This document shows positions 7,568 through 16,412 of a DNA stretch of 27,216 bases, piece by piece. The stretch spans positions 1 to 27,216 of the forward strand of contig CALCBD010000011.1 of assembly GCA_937897985.1 (NCBI GenBank), in the 5' to 3' direction. The stretch comes from an uncultured Paludibacter sp. (lineage in GTDB: Bacteria; Bacteroidota; Bacteroidia; Bacteroidales; Paludibacteraceae). How positions within the stretch are numbered: the first letter of the stretch is position 1; every line of letters starts with the position of its first letter. Made by a program: the position numbers and the translations under genes. The notes below the pieces were generated by a model. The model was not told the DNA's origin and made no database searches. It was given only the letters and a program-made list of their open reading frames with translations.

Positions 7568-9823
7568 TCAGAAAGGATAACCAATGGCAATGTGAAGTGC
7601 AAGATCATTTTTCAATGAAGGCAATACACGCCATTGTTCGAGCCTTGTTTTTGTGGGGTCGTAAAGTTTCAAACCAAAGTCGACTCTGGCAATAAAAAAT
7701 GAAAAATCACCACGGAATCCTATACCGTAAGCTATGGCTATCTGTTTCAGAAAAGTATCAGGTTTGAATTCACCACCTACCTGTTCTTTATAGTTTTTGA
7801 TGGTCCAGATATTACCTCCATCCAGAAATAGTGCACCTTCGAGCAACCAAAACATTTTTACACGGTATTCCATGTTTAAATCGAGTTTTATATCGCCTAC
7901 CTGGTTGTAGTCCCTGATACGGTTACCATCCCGAATGTAAACACCCGGACCGAGTGTACTTTCACTCCAGCCTCTTACACTGTTGGCGCCACCGCTGTAA
8001 AATCTCCTTTCGTACGGGATGAAATCAGCATTACCGTACGGTACACCAATACCAACCCCCAAATGGTAAACAATGCGGTTATTTTTATCGAAAATCTGAT
8101 AATGCGAAGTGTTGTATTCGGCTCTGACATACTGTGAATACTTCACTTTAAAGAGTTCGTAAGTGCCATCTGATGTAGCCTCCGAACCAAACAGATGATT
8201 CAGAGCGTACAATAAATTTCCTGCCGATTCAAAGCTGTAACGATAGGTTGAATAATCGCGTAAAGGTCTGTTTTTATTGAAGTTGCTGAATGAGCCGGAA
8301 TATCCCATTCGGAGTACAAACCGGTTATCGTAGTTGTATTTGTTGTATTCTCCTGTGGTCAGGTATTTGGTTCTGAATACAGGATCGACATCGAAAGCCA
8401 TAAAACTGAGGTTGGCAAGTTCAAAATTATGAAAGTATTTAGATCTGTTCCACAGGTAATTCACTCCACCACTTACATTTGTAGCTTTAAATTCGGATGG
8501 ACGGTCCTGATAACTTAAGTCGGTAGTGAACTGTGTATTTGCGTGCATGTTCCGTTTGAACTCATAACCACCAACCGGAAAGAGAAAGCGCGGAAATTTC
8601 AATCCGAGCTGACCGCCTAATTCTCTGGCCCATATTCCCTGTTGCCACTCGTAAGCAAATCTTGCCTGAGCAGTGAGCGTTTCTGCGCCTTTAAATGCGT
8701 TTTTATTAATCAATCCAAGTTTTGCTGCGGTCCCCCAGTATCCTTCAGTGTAAGTCCCCTCAATTTCGGTGGACAGAGAAATGGTTTTGGCAGGAATAAT
8801 TGTAATGCTGCAATCCAAAGTACTGTCGGGATTTTCATTAAAACTGATGTTGACGTATTTTACCGGTCCGAGTGAATTAAGTGCCGAATAGGTTTTGTCT
8901 ACATCTTTATCGCTGTATAAACTTTTTGGATTTATATAAGTGTTGTGAATCAGGGCGTCGAGGTTGATGAGCTTCTCTTTACCTGAAACAAGCTGAAAAT
9001 TTCTGAAATTTGTGGTGTCTGATTTTGTATCCGACTGAATTTCAGCAGTCAACGGAGAATTAGTGTAAAAAACCACCCTGTTTATCCTGTATTGTTTAAA
9101 TATAAAATTGTTAACAGAGTCGTTTTTAAATCTGATATACCTCCGTAAATCCAGATTAACATCAACTTTGTGCATATTGAGCGAAGAGTCGACGGAGAAT
9201 GTAAGAAAATCCTTGTTGAAATTATAATATCCTTTTTCACGAAGATTTGCTGCAACTCTTTGTCTTTCGGCATCAAGCATATCTATGTCGAATAGCATAC
9301 CCGGACGAATCAGCGAACGTGAAGTGTCGTTTGCAATTTCAGCTATTACATTGTTTTTTAAACGGACATTGTACTTTCTGATAATGTAGGGCTGATTTGA
9401 TTTAATGTAATAGTCAACAGTAACCTTTTTGTCCTTTTTTCTTATTACGGTATCAACTTTAGCGTTTACAAATCCCTTATTGATATAGACTTTCAGTAAT
9501 TGCTGAGCCGAAACCTGAGTCAGGTATTCGCTGTAAATGACAGGAGCTGCACCCATTCTCATCCAGCTCTTATTCCATTTACTTGATGTGTCTTTGCCTG
9601 CAACATTGTAAATTCCAAGCTGTAAACGAAAAAGATTAAGTACTTTTGGATTGGGTGTTTGTCGGAGGTATTCCTCGAGTGTGGTTTTTGAAATTTCCTT
9701 GACGTCGGTATGTATATTTACCTGATCGAGTAAATATTCTTCATCGGGAACATGCTTGGTGATGTTACAGGCCGAAAGAGCCACGATGATGAAAAGAAAA
9801 ATGTAAAAACCGGTTTGCTTCAT
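7568..9823 (-). CDS. tamL: BamA/TamA-family outer-membrane lipoprotein (TamL)
   Basis: This is an Omp85-superfamily barrel of the lipid-anchored type found in Bacteroidota, where TamL works in outer-membrane protein assembly or translocation. From the chosen ATG (9823) it has 751 residues and a lipoprotein signal ending LSAC (Cys19). The N-terminal half (about 30-340) has POTRA-like segments. The C-terminal 16-stranded barrel starts near 380 and contains the conserved loop-6 motif in RRFYSGGANSVRGW (about 604-617). The chain ends AIGYPF with the terminal Phe of outer-membrane barrels. The reading frame is open upstream to 9901, but that start would bury the signal peptide and lies upstream of the likely -7 box (9855-9848), so 9823 is preferred. 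The partner TamB is not in this window. Confidence 0.92.
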   Translation of the reverse strand: MKQTGFYIFLFIIVALSACNITKHVPDEEYLLDQVNIHTDVKEISKTTLEEYLRQTPNPKVLNLFRLQLGIYNVAGKDTSSKWNKSWMRMGAAPVIYSEYLTQVSAQQLLKVYINKGFVNAKVDTVIRKKDKKVTVDYYIKSNQPYIIRKYNVRLKNNVIAEIANDTSRSLIRPGMLFDIDMLDAERQRVAANLREKGYYNFNKDFLTFSVDSSLNMHKVDVNLDLRRYIRFKNDSVNNFIFKQYRINRVVFYTNSPLTAEIQSDTKSDTTNFRNFQLVSGKEKLINLDALIHNTYINPKSLYSDKDVDKTYSALNSLGPVKYVNISFNENPDSTLDCSITIIPAKTISLSTEIEGTYTEGYWGTAAKLGLINKNAFKGAETLTAQARFAYEWQQGIWARELGGQLGLKFPRFLFPVGGYEFKRNMHANTQFTTDLSYQDRPSEFKATNVSGGVNYLWNRSKYFHNFELANLSFMAFDVDPVFRTKYLTTGEYNKYNYDNRFVLRMGYSGSFSNFNKNRPLRDYSTYRYSFESAGNLLYALNHLFGSEATSDGTYELFKVKYSQYVRAEYNTSHYQIFDKNNRIVYHLGVGIGVPYGNADFIPYERRFYSGGANSVRGWSESTLGPGVYIRDGNRIRDYNQVGDIKLDLNMEYRVKMFWLLEGALFLDGGNIWTIKNYKEQVGGEFKPDTFLKQIAIAYGIGFRGDFSFFIARVDFGLKLYDPTKTRLEQWRVLPSLKNDLALHIAIGYPF

Positions 9824-9847
9824 AACACTTGCCGCTGATTTTTTTTG

Positions 9848-9855
9848 CAAATATA
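9848..9855 (-). promoter_or_regulatory. -7 promoter element of tamL
   Basis: On the minus strand 9855-9848 reads TATATTTG, an exact TAnnTTTG match, followed by the ATG at 9823 after about 25 nt. No TTG stands at the expected -33 spacing. The box supports the internal start at 9823 over the upstream one at 9901. Confidence 0.55.
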
Positions 9856-9938
9856 CTTTAAATCGATTATTTAATGAAGTTGTTTTCAGAGAATATTCCA
9901 ATTCAGTCAGATAAATTGGCCAAACTTCTGAAAAATAT

Positions 9939-9968
9939 TTGTACTATCGCAGTTCTTTGTTAGTTTTG
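9939..9968 (+). promoter_or_regulatory. Full Bacteroidota promoter for the RNA methyltransferase
   Basis: TTG at 9939-9941 is followed, after 19 nt, by TAGTTTTG at 9961-9968. This matches the TTG-N17-23-TAnnTTTG consensus completely. Transcription should begin near 9973, only about 5 nt before the first ATG (9978) and about 30 nt before the ATG at 10002. This favours 10002 as the start. Confidence 0.65.
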
Positions 9969-10001
9969 TAACTCCAAATGATTAACATAAATCAGGCCAT
10001 T

Positions 10002-10763
10002 ATGATCTCAAAGAGTCAGATAAAACAAATCCAACAATTATCGCAGAAGAAATTCCGCGACATGACAGGTTTATTTGTTGCCGAAGGTTTTAAACTTGTG
10101 ACTGAGTTGACCGGATATTTTGAACCTGTTTATCTGGCTTGTACGGCACAGAGATCGAAAGAATTTACCCATCTGACAGGGAGGACTGTTACTGTTGTTT
10201 CGACCGAAGAAATGGCCAGAATTTCACTTCAAAAAACTCCTCAGGGAGTATTGGCTGTGTTTAAGAAAAAAACAGATTCATTTCCTGATGATATTTTCAG
10301 CCAGCAACTGTGCCTGGCCCTGGATGATATTCAGGACCCCGGAAACCTCGGAACAATTATCCGTATCGCCGACTGGTTCGGGATTCACAATATTTTTTGC
10401 TCGAAAAATTGTGCCGATCCATTTGGTCCCAAAACGGTTCAATCGACCATGGGAGCTTTGGCAAGGGTGAAAATCCACACCGTCGATCTTGATGTGTTTC
10501 TTGGTTCTGTTCATCATGAAATTCCCGTTTACGGAACATTTATGGACGGTGACAGCATTTACTCCGAACAGCTTTCGGCGAATGGAATAATTGTGATGGG
10601 AAACGAAGGAAACGGGATTTCCGGTAAAATTGAAAAATCAGTATCAAAACGATTGCTCATTCCGAGCTTTCCGCCCGAAAGTCCTACTTCCGAATCGTTA
10701 AATGTGGCTGTTGCAACCGCTTTGATTTGTGCGGAATTCAGAAGAAGAGAACGGGATAATTAA
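10002..10763 (+). CDS. TrmH/SpoU-family RNA 2'-O-methyltransferase
   Basis: This SPOUT enzyme is predicted to methylate a ribose 2'-OH in rRNA or tRNA using S-adenosylmethionine. It is 253 residues from the chosen ATG. The N-terminal substrate-binding part starts SKSQIKQIQQLSQKKFRD and contains FVAEG. The catalytic knot has all three SpoU motifs: motif 1 DIQDPGNLGTIIRIADWFG, motif 2 VMGNEGNGIS, and motif 3 LLIPSFPPESPTSESLNVAVA. The conserved Asn and Arg of motif 1 and Glu of motif 2 are present. An ATG 24 bp upstream (9978) is in frame, but it lies almost at the predicted transcription start. The exact RNA target cannot be told from sequence; relatives include RlmB-like and TsnR-like enzymes. 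Confidence 0.94.
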   Translation: MISKSQIKQIQQLSQKKFRDMTGLFVAEGFKLVTELTGYFEPVYLACTAQRSKEFTHLTGRTVTVVSTEEMARISLQKTPQGVLAVFKKKTDSFPDDIFSQQLCLALDDIQDPGNLGTIIRIADWFGIHNIFCSKNCADPFGPKTVQSTMGALARVKIHTVDLDVFLGSVHHEIPVYGTFMDGDSIYSEQLSANGIIVMGNEGNGISGKIEKSVSKRLLIPSFPPESPTSESLNVAVATALICAEFRRRERDN

Positions 10764-10934
10764 CAATTAATAATTAAGAGGTTTGATGGTTAAAAACTAT
10801 CCGGGTTCAAACAAAGCTAACTTCTCATAACTTCATCTGTAACTTCCTGACTTCTTAACCACCAAACCCTCAAACTAATTTAACTTCCTGATATCTTTTC
10901 TAACTTTCTGATATATAACCCTCAAACTTTTCTT
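10764..10934. repeat. Degenerate short-word repeat region between convergent genes
   Basis: This gap is built from recurring short words. AACTTCCTGACTTC (10841-10854), AACTTCCTGATATC (10882-10895) and AACTTTCTGATATA (10902-10915) are variants of one 14-mer. ACCCTCAAACT-like text occurs at 10866-10876 and 10918-10928. GAGGTTTGATGGTTAA (10779-10794) pairs with TTAACCACCAAACCCTC (10855-10871) with one mismatch and one bulge, giving a long-range stem that might end transcription of the methyltransferase gene. Whether this is a decayed repeat or a terminator zone is unclear. Confidence 0.5.
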
Positions 10935-13433
10935 TTAATCTCCGTTTTCCATCATATCGGGAGCAGCTGCTGCCTGTTTTTTCATTTCAGATGGTTTCGG
11001 CTTCATATTTCCAAAATTGTAACTCAGAGTAAGCATAGCCATGCGTCCGTGAAAATAGCTTTCGGAAGTTTGTGAAAATCCGGCTCCCGATGTGGTTGAA
11101 CGTTGACGGTCGGAATTGAGTAAATCTCTGACATTCAGGCTTAAGCTCAACTTGCGGTTAAGAAATGTCTGACGTATTCCCATGTCAATTGAATACGAAG
11201 CATTACGTGTTCCCTGAGCGATGAGCTGTGGCGAATCGTATTCTCCGGTTATTTGTCCGGAAAGAGTTTTGCTTAAAAGGAAATTTGCCATTATATTACC
11301 ACTCCATGAGAAATTGGACTGACCCGGAATTGTAGTGCTAACCGACTCGTTAAACGGGTTGGTATATACAGATGCATCCAGCTTGCTGTAATAAAAGTTT
11401 AATGAACTTGTGAGACTCAGTATTTTAAACAGTCTGTTTTTAGCAATCAGTTCCAATCCGCTGTTTTGCGATTTTGCAATGTTCATATAGGTGCTTTCCA
11501 TCACTCCGTTGTGTAAGAATCGTACACTTTGAACCACATTGTCGGTGGCGCGATAATACAATGAACCCGAAAGAGATTGAGCACCCCAGCTTTTGATATA
11601 GTTCAGCTCAAGAGCTGAAGAATATTGGGGTAATAAATCGGGGTTACCGTAGCTGATATTTGTCGAATCCGAATAATCCCTGTAAGGATTGATTTGCTGA
11701 CCTCTTGACCGGTTGACCCTGTTTGTATAATTGAACTGAAGCTCGGCATCATTAGGCAAACTGTATGAAAGATAGAAACTCGGGAAAACATGAAAAAACG
11801 ATTTTGAGGGGATAGTTTGAACAGTGTCAGCGTTCGAATTCCCCTTTTTTGTTGTATTGGTCGATTCTTTCAGCAGCAATTCGGCCCGTGCACCAACCTG
11901 AAAAGTCAGTTTGTCAAATTTACTTCCATAAGTTAAATAGGCAGCATGAATCTGTTCGTTATAATCGAATTTGTTGTAATAAGAAGGAATATTTGCAGGT
12001 CCGTTAGCTGTGAGACTATCGACTCCGGATGAAGTACTCAGACGGTCACTCAGCGTACTTTGCCAACCGGCTTCCAGTTTATTGTTTTCCGAAAACTTTT
12101 TTGTATAGTCCGCTTTAAAATCGAGTGTTTTATTCACTCCGTCAGTTTTTTGGCTGATATTCGATTTGGCATTCGTAAGTATGTCATTTTGAATGTAATT
12201 GCTTTCACCTCCTCTGTTGTGGTAAGAGTAGGCGAGACTTGCCATTAAATTGGAACCTTTTTTATCAAAATCATGTTTATAATCGAGATTCATGTTCAGA
12301 CTCGGACGGTAGCCATTGCTGATGTTATTGCGGGTATAATCTCTCAGCAAAGTATTGCGTATTGCATTGTAACCGGCTAATGTATAATGGGTAAATGTGC
12401 TTTGATCTCCTGTTCCTGCCATTCCGAAACCCGACAAGCTGAGAGTGTTTTTCAGATCGAGATGATAATCGACGCCGGCACGCATAAACAAGCCGGAAAA
12501 TGAAGTTTCCATTGTGTTGTTCTGACTCAGAAGTGTTGTGTCGTTTCCTATAAAATTCAAACGGTCGGTTTTACCACCACCTTTAAAATTCATTGCACGG
12601 TAACCGAGGTTCATATAAGCATCAATTTTACTGCTGCTGTAATTTATGCTTGCACCAAGGTTACTACCTATTTTCCCTCCATCCGGATATACCATACCGG
12701 CAGTAACGCTACCGTAGTAACCGGCTTTACGGTTTTGTTTTAATACTATATTGATAATTCCGGCCGAACCTTCGGGGTTGTATTTGGCCGATGGGTTTGT
12801 CATTATTTCAATGGACTGAATGCTTTCGGCCGGTAGTTGCTGCAAAACCTGAGCGCGGTTGTCGGCTGTGAGTCCCGAAGCTTTTCCGTTGATCCACACT
12901 TCGACGTTGCCATCTTTTCTCATCGACACATTTCCCTGATTGTCAACAGTAACCGAAGGTATATTTTTCAATACATCGGATGCCGAACCACCTGACGCAG
13001 CGATATTCTGATCGACACTGAAAACTTTTTTGTCAATTTCGAAGTGCATTTGTGAGCTTTGACCCACGACTTCCACTTCTTTTAAGCTTTCGGAGTTTTG
13101 TGTAAGTTTGATTATTCCGATATTGGTTGCTTTACTTGAGATTTCAACCGGCTGGCTTATGGTGTTATATCCTACAAAACTCAATTTAAGGATGTATTTG
13201 CCTTTCTCTACTGCAGGCAAAAAGAAAACGCCGTCTTTATCGGACGTTACTCCTGCTACAGGAGTTTCGGAACCGGGTTTGTAGAGTGTAACATTTACAA
13301 ATTCCATAGGGGTTTGATTTCCCGAATCCAGGATAGTACCCTTAATGGCTGTTTCTGAAAATGCTGGTAATACAATCAGCAGCAAAGCAACAGATAATAT
13401 AAATTTTCTGAGAGATATAAAAAAAGTTTTCAT
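10935..13433 (-). CDS. TonB-receptor-like outer-membrane beta-barrel protein
   Basis: This 832-residue protein is a Bacteroidota barrel of the outer-membrane beta-barrel family 3 type (PF14905-like). Residues 1-26 are a signal peptide. Residues 28-112 form a carboxypeptidase-regulatory-like beta-sandwich (IKGTILDSGNQTPMEFVNVTL ... GKYILKLSFVGY). A TonB plug-like domain follows at about 125-235, with SASDVLKNIPSVTVDNQGNVS, VWINGK and SIEIMTNPSAKYNPEGSAGI. The barrel runs to about 810. The tail ends in a soluble Met/Ala/Lys-rich stretch rather than a terminal aromatic strand. There is no SusD partner next to it, so it is not a SusC/SusD pair. The ligand is unknown, and TonB dependence is inferred only from the plug. 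Confidence 0.9.
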   Translation of the reverse strand: MKTFFISLRKFILSVALLLIVLPAFSETAIKGTILDSGNQTPMEFVNVTLYKPGSETPVAGVTSDKDGVFFLPAVEKGKYILKLSFVGYNTISQPVEISSKATNIGIIKLTQNSESLKEVEVVGQSSQMHFEIDKKVFSVDQNIAASGGSASDVLKNIPSVTVDNQGNVSMRKDGNVEVWINGKASGLTADNRAQVLQQLPAESIQSIEIMTNPSAKYNPEGSAGIINIVLKQNRKAGYYGSVTAGMVYPDGGKIGSNLGASINYSSSKIDAYMNLGYRAMNFKGGGKTDRLNFIGNDTTLLSQNNTMETSFSGLFMRAGVDYHLDLKNTLSLSGFGMAGTGDQSTFTHYTLAGYNAIRNTLLRDYTRNNISNGYRPSLNMNLDYKHDFDKKGSNLMASLAYSYHNRGGESNYIQNDILTNAKSNISQKTDGVNKTLDFKADYTKKFSENNKLEAGWQSTLSDRLSTSSGVDSLTANGPANIPSYYNKFDYNEQIHAAYLTYGSKFDKLTFQVGARAELLLKESTNTTKKGNSNADTVQTIPSKSFFHVFPSFYLSYSLPNDAELQFNYTNRVNRSRGQQINPYRDYSDSTNISYGNPDLLPQYSSALELNYIKSWGAQSLSGSLYYRATDNVVQSVRFLHNGVMESTYMNIAKSQNSGLELIAKNRLFKILSLTSSLNFYYSKLDASVYTNPFNESVSTTIPGQSNFSWSGNIMANFLLSKTLSGQITGEYDSPQLIAQGTRNASYSIDMGIRQTFLNRKLSLSLNVRDLLNSDRQRSTTSGAGFSQTSESYFHGRMAMLTLSYNFGNMKPKPSEMKKQAAAAPDMMENGD

Positions 13434-13560
13434 TTATTGATTTTTAATTTTTAAGCGTACAGTTGGACTTCCCGATATGACAATCGTTTAAATTTAAAAT
13501 TGTCAAATTGGGTTAATAAAACATAAGACGTGAAATTCAGGTCTTTTGTTTCGATTTATG

Positions 13561-15003
13561 TTAAAAATTTGGTAAAAGATATTGCCGACGTGATTCTAAT
13601 ATTTTGTCGACCTGATTTACTTCGAGGAAAGTTGTTCCGAAGCCTTCTCCGAAGCTGCCGCTTAAGTAACAAACAGTGTCTCCGCGTTCTAACCAGCCTT
13701 TTTGAATCAGATCCTGGAGTGCCCCGATAAAATACTGCTGTGTATTTCCTTTCGATTGTTTATAAAACGGAAAAACGCCATAAGATAAGGCAAGCTCGCG
13801 TGTGGAACGTTCGTGATAGCAAACAGCCAGTACAGGATTCTGACCTCTGTAGGCGGCCAGAAAACGGGCAGTACGGCCACTGTAGGTATCGGTGATTATT
13901 GCTTTGGTGCCAAGTTTTGTGCTGGTTTCGACTGCTGCATTTGCCAGGAATGAAGTCACGTCGTTGGTGCTGATTTCGATTGGAATATCGTTTTCGGCCA
14001 TTTTGGTTTTTTCGGCTTCTTTGGCTATGGTAGCCATGGTTCGTACAGCTTCGACGGGATATTTTCCATATGCAGTTTCGCCACTAAGCATCAAAGCATC
14101 AGTGCGATAGTAAATAGCGTTGGCAACATCGGTAACTTCGGCGCGGGTGGGTCTGGGGTTTTTTATCATTGTATGAAGCATTTGTGTTGCCACAATCACC
14201 GGTTTTTTAGCTTTTACACATTTACGTATCAGCCGGCGCTGTATACCGGGGATTTTTTCCTGTGCTACTTCAATACCGAGATCGCCGCGGGCAATCATTA
14301 CGCCATAGGTATATTCAAGAATTTCGTCGATGTTGTCAACACCTTCCTGATTTTCAATTTTCGAAATGATTTTTATAGGGCTTTTGTGCTCATCCAGTAT
14401 TTTTTGAATATCCAGAATGTCCTGTTTGTTTCTTACAAACGAATGTGCTATAAAATCTATGTCATTCTCGATAGCAAAAAGAATATTTTGTTTGTCCCTT
14501 TCGGTAAGCGAAGGTAAATTAATACGTACGCCGGGAACATTTACACTTTTTCTGCTTCCGAGTGTTCCATCGTTTAAAGCTTTGCATAGCAGATACTTAT
14601 CTGTTTTCGATTCTACTTTCAGGTCAATTTCACCATCGTCGAACAGAATATCGTCGCCAATGTGTAAATCGCGAACGAACATCGGGTAATTTACTGAAAT
14701 ACACTCACCGGTTGATACTTGATCAGGATTACCGACTACTTTGAGCAAATCGCCGGCTTTGATTTCTATTCCGTCATTTTCGGCAATAGTCGTTCTGACT
14801 TCGGGACCTTTGGTGTCCATCAAAATTGCAATATGATGACTTACTTCACGAACATTTTTGATAATCTGCAGAAAACCTTCTTTCTGAAGGTGGGCCGAAT
14901 TCATTCTGACCACATTCATTCCCTCGATGTATAATTCGCGGATAAAATCCACATCGCAGCGTTTATCGCTGATAGTAGCTACAATTTTTGTTGACTTAGA
15001 CAT
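13561..15003 (-). CDS. pyk: Pyruvate kinase
   Basis: This enzyme of lower glycolysis transfers phosphate from phosphoenolpyruvate to ADP. The 480-residue protein has the whole fold and key residues. They are Arg33 and Asn35 in VRMNSAH (a variant of the usual NFSHG), DTKGPEVR (63-70), the catalytic Lys215 and metal ligand Glu217 in ISKIEN, Asp241 in ARGDLGIE, ATQML (272-276), and the block NPRPTRAEVTDVANAI (282-297) with LSGET (306-310). The C-terminal allosteric domain is complete. aroQ lies upstream on the same strand with an 83-bp gap, so co-transcription is possible. The stop is 127 bp before the TonB-like gene. Confidence 0.97.
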   Translation of the reverse strand: MSKSTKIVATISDKRCDVDFIRELYIEGMNVVRMNSAHLQKEGFLQIIKNVREVSHHIAILMDTKGPEVRTTIAENDGIEIKAGDLLKVVGNPDQVSTGECISVNYPMFVRDLHIGDDILFDDGEIDLKVESKTDKYLLCKALNDGTLGSRKSVNVPGVRINLPSLTERDKQNILFAIENDIDFIAHSFVRNKQDILDIQKILDEHKSPIKIISKIENQEGVDNIDEILEYTYGVMIARGDLGIEVAQEKIPGIQRRLIRKCVKAKKPVIVATQMLHTMIKNPRPTRAEVTDVANAIYYRTDALMLSGETAYGKYPVEAVRTMATIAKEAEKTKMAENDIPIEISTNDVTSFLANAAVETSTKLGTKAIITDTYSGRTARFLAAYRGQNPVLAVCYHERSTRELALSYGVFPFYKQSKGNTQQYFIGALQDLIQKGWLERGDTVCYLSGSFGEGFGTTFLEVNQVDKILESRRQYLLPNF

Positions 15004-15086
15004 ATTTTTTTATTTTATACCTTGCTAACATTTTTCCTGTCCGAAGGTTTTATCACATTTAAATTTTAATGCTTTTTAATGAAGTT

Positions 15087-15509
15087 CTATTCTTTTAAAA
15101 ATGCTTCGATGGCAAGACGGTACGAATCGAGTCCGAAGCCTACGATACATCCTTTGCAGGCTTCGCTCAGGTAAGAATGATGCCTGTAACTTTCACGCCT
15201 GAATACATTTGATATGTGCACCTCGATGACCGGTGTTGTGACTGAGCGGATGGCATCGGCGATGGCAATTGATGTGTGGGTGAATGCTCCCGCATTTATA
15301 ATTATTCCATCAAAGTTAAAACCTGTTTCATGAATTTTATCAATGATGTAACCTTCGGTATTCGATTGAAAATATAATAATCCGACATTTTCATATTTGG
15401 TTTTTAACTCTTCGAAATATTCGTCAAAGCTTTGATTGCCGTAAACCCCGGGCTCACGTTTCCCTAAAAGATTTAAATTGGGACCGTTGATAATTAGAAT
15501 TTGTTTCAT
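15087..15509 (-). CDS. aroQ: 3-dehydroquinate dehydratase, type II
   Basis: This is the third enzyme of the shikimate pathway, converting 3-dehydroquinate to 3-dehydroshikimate in a dodecamer. At 140 residues it has standard length. Motifs are INGPNLNLLGKREPGVYG (7-24) with the flexible-loop Arg18 and catalytic Tyr23, QSNTEGYIIDKIH (48-60), INAGAFTHTS (71-80) and EVHISNVFRRESYRHHS (95-111) with the catalytic His. The ATG at 15509 is fixed by the conserved N-terminal strand. It is upstream of pyk on the same strand. No other aromatic-biosynthesis gene is nearby. Confidence 0.97.
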   Translation of the reverse strand: MKQILIINGPNLNLLGKREPGVYGNQSFDEYFEELKTKYENVGLLYFQSNTEGYIIDKIHETGFNFDGIIINAGAFTHTSIAIADAIRSVTTPVIEVHISNVFRRESYRHHSYLSEACKGCIVGFGLDSYRLAIEAFLKE

Positions 15510-15776
15510 GTTTTTTTTGTGTTTCAGATTTATTAATTACTGATTTTACTTGCGGGTTTCAGGTAGTTTAATTATGATTGAACAATTATGAGGCTCATCT
15601 TGTTTTTTGTGTTAATTGCCCGTGTAATGAAATTCCGGTTGCGAATCAATGCAATTTATTTTCCGAATTTGATTACAAAAGTAAAGAAAAAACTAATTAC
15701 AAAAAAATCAGAACGTTTTCGGGCAGTTTTGTGTGTTAAAAAATTATATAGCAATCAGCATTACAGTATTTTGAAA

Positions 15777-16235
15777 ATGGAGAATGACGATAAATTATCC
15801 CGTTCGATTATCCCTTTTGTCAGCAGACGCACCTTGTTATTTGTAGCTGCATCGGTCTGGTTTTTTGCCGGAGGAATGTTGATTACGAGAGGGATAGCAG
15901 GAGTGGTTCAATATAATAATTATCTGATAATAAAACTTATAACAGCCTTAATATCCGGTATGGTTTTTTATTGGTTTATGTTCAGACGCATCAGTGGAAA
16001 ACATATCAGGCGCATTGTCCACCAGCCGAACGACAGATTACCGGTATATTCATTCTTCAATTCGCGCAGTTATTTAATGATGGGTATGATGATAAGTCTG
16101 GGTGTAATGTTACGAAAAACGGGAGTAGTGCCTTTTCAGTATTTATCCGTGTTTTATGTTGCAATGGGTTTACCTTTGGTAATTTCAGCTTTCAGGTTTT
16201 TATATCATGGTATCAATTTTACCGGAAATTTATAA
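15777..16235 (+). CDS. Small membrane protein, four predicted helices
   Basis: I do not recognise a named family. From the ATG at 15777 the protein has 152 residues, with hydrophobic segments at about 19-40, 48-68, 98-113 and 119-142. Short basic loops lie between them: Arg17-Arg18, RRISGKHIRR at 70-79, and RK at 113-114. The repeated Gly-Met and Gly-Gly-Met patterns are typical of packed helices. The frame is open upstream to an ATG at 15588, but that part is basic, low in hydrophobic pattern and AT-rich like intergenic DNA, so I chose 15777. It is a lone rightward gene between aroQ (divergent) and the TraB-like gene (convergent). Similar unnamed proteins occur in Bacteroidota; no function is proposed. 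Confidence 0.65.
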   Translation: MENDDKLSRSIIPFVSRRTLLFVAASVWFFAGGMLITRGIAGVVQYNNYLIIKLITALISGMVFYWFMFRRISGKHIRRIVHQPNDRLPVYSFFNSRSYLMMGMMISLGVMLRKTGVVPFQYLSVFYVAMGLPLVISAFRFLYHGINFTGNL

Positions 16236-16296
16236 ACTTAAAAATACCGGATGATTCAGAAGCTGAATTTTTTGTTTTAAATAATTGATTTGTAGT

Positions 16297-16342
16297 AATG
16301 CTGCACTTCGGACGATTAATTATCTGTACGGAATGCAGCATT
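16297..16342. terminator. Hairpin between convergent genes
   Basis: AATGCTGCA (16297-16305) pairs perfectly with TGCAGCATT (16334-16342) across a loop that can pair further (TTCGG/ACGGA-like). It lies between the stop of the small membrane protein (16235) and that of the TraB-like gene (16413), and T-rich sequence follows on the plus strand. Confidence 0.5.
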
Positions 16343-16412
16343 TATTATGAAGCCTGAAAAAATAGTTATCCTGTTTATAATGATTTGCAGAAATACCTTC
16401 TTTCAGACCTGA

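Noticed and set aside
9824..9901. Longer N-terminus for the TamL protein
   Set aside because: It would place 26 polar residues before a clear lipoprotein signal, and the likely -7 box (9855-9848) lies inside it.
13479..13504. GACAAT/ATTGTC inverted repeat with TTTAAATTTAAA inside, between pyk and the TonB-like gene
   Set aside because: The stem is short, AT-only in the middle and has no U-run; too weak to call a terminator.
15588..15776. Longer N-terminus for the small membrane protein
   Set aside because: The extra 63 residues are basic, AT-driven and unlike the rest. They may be chance open frame; the start at 15777 gives a compact four-helix protein.
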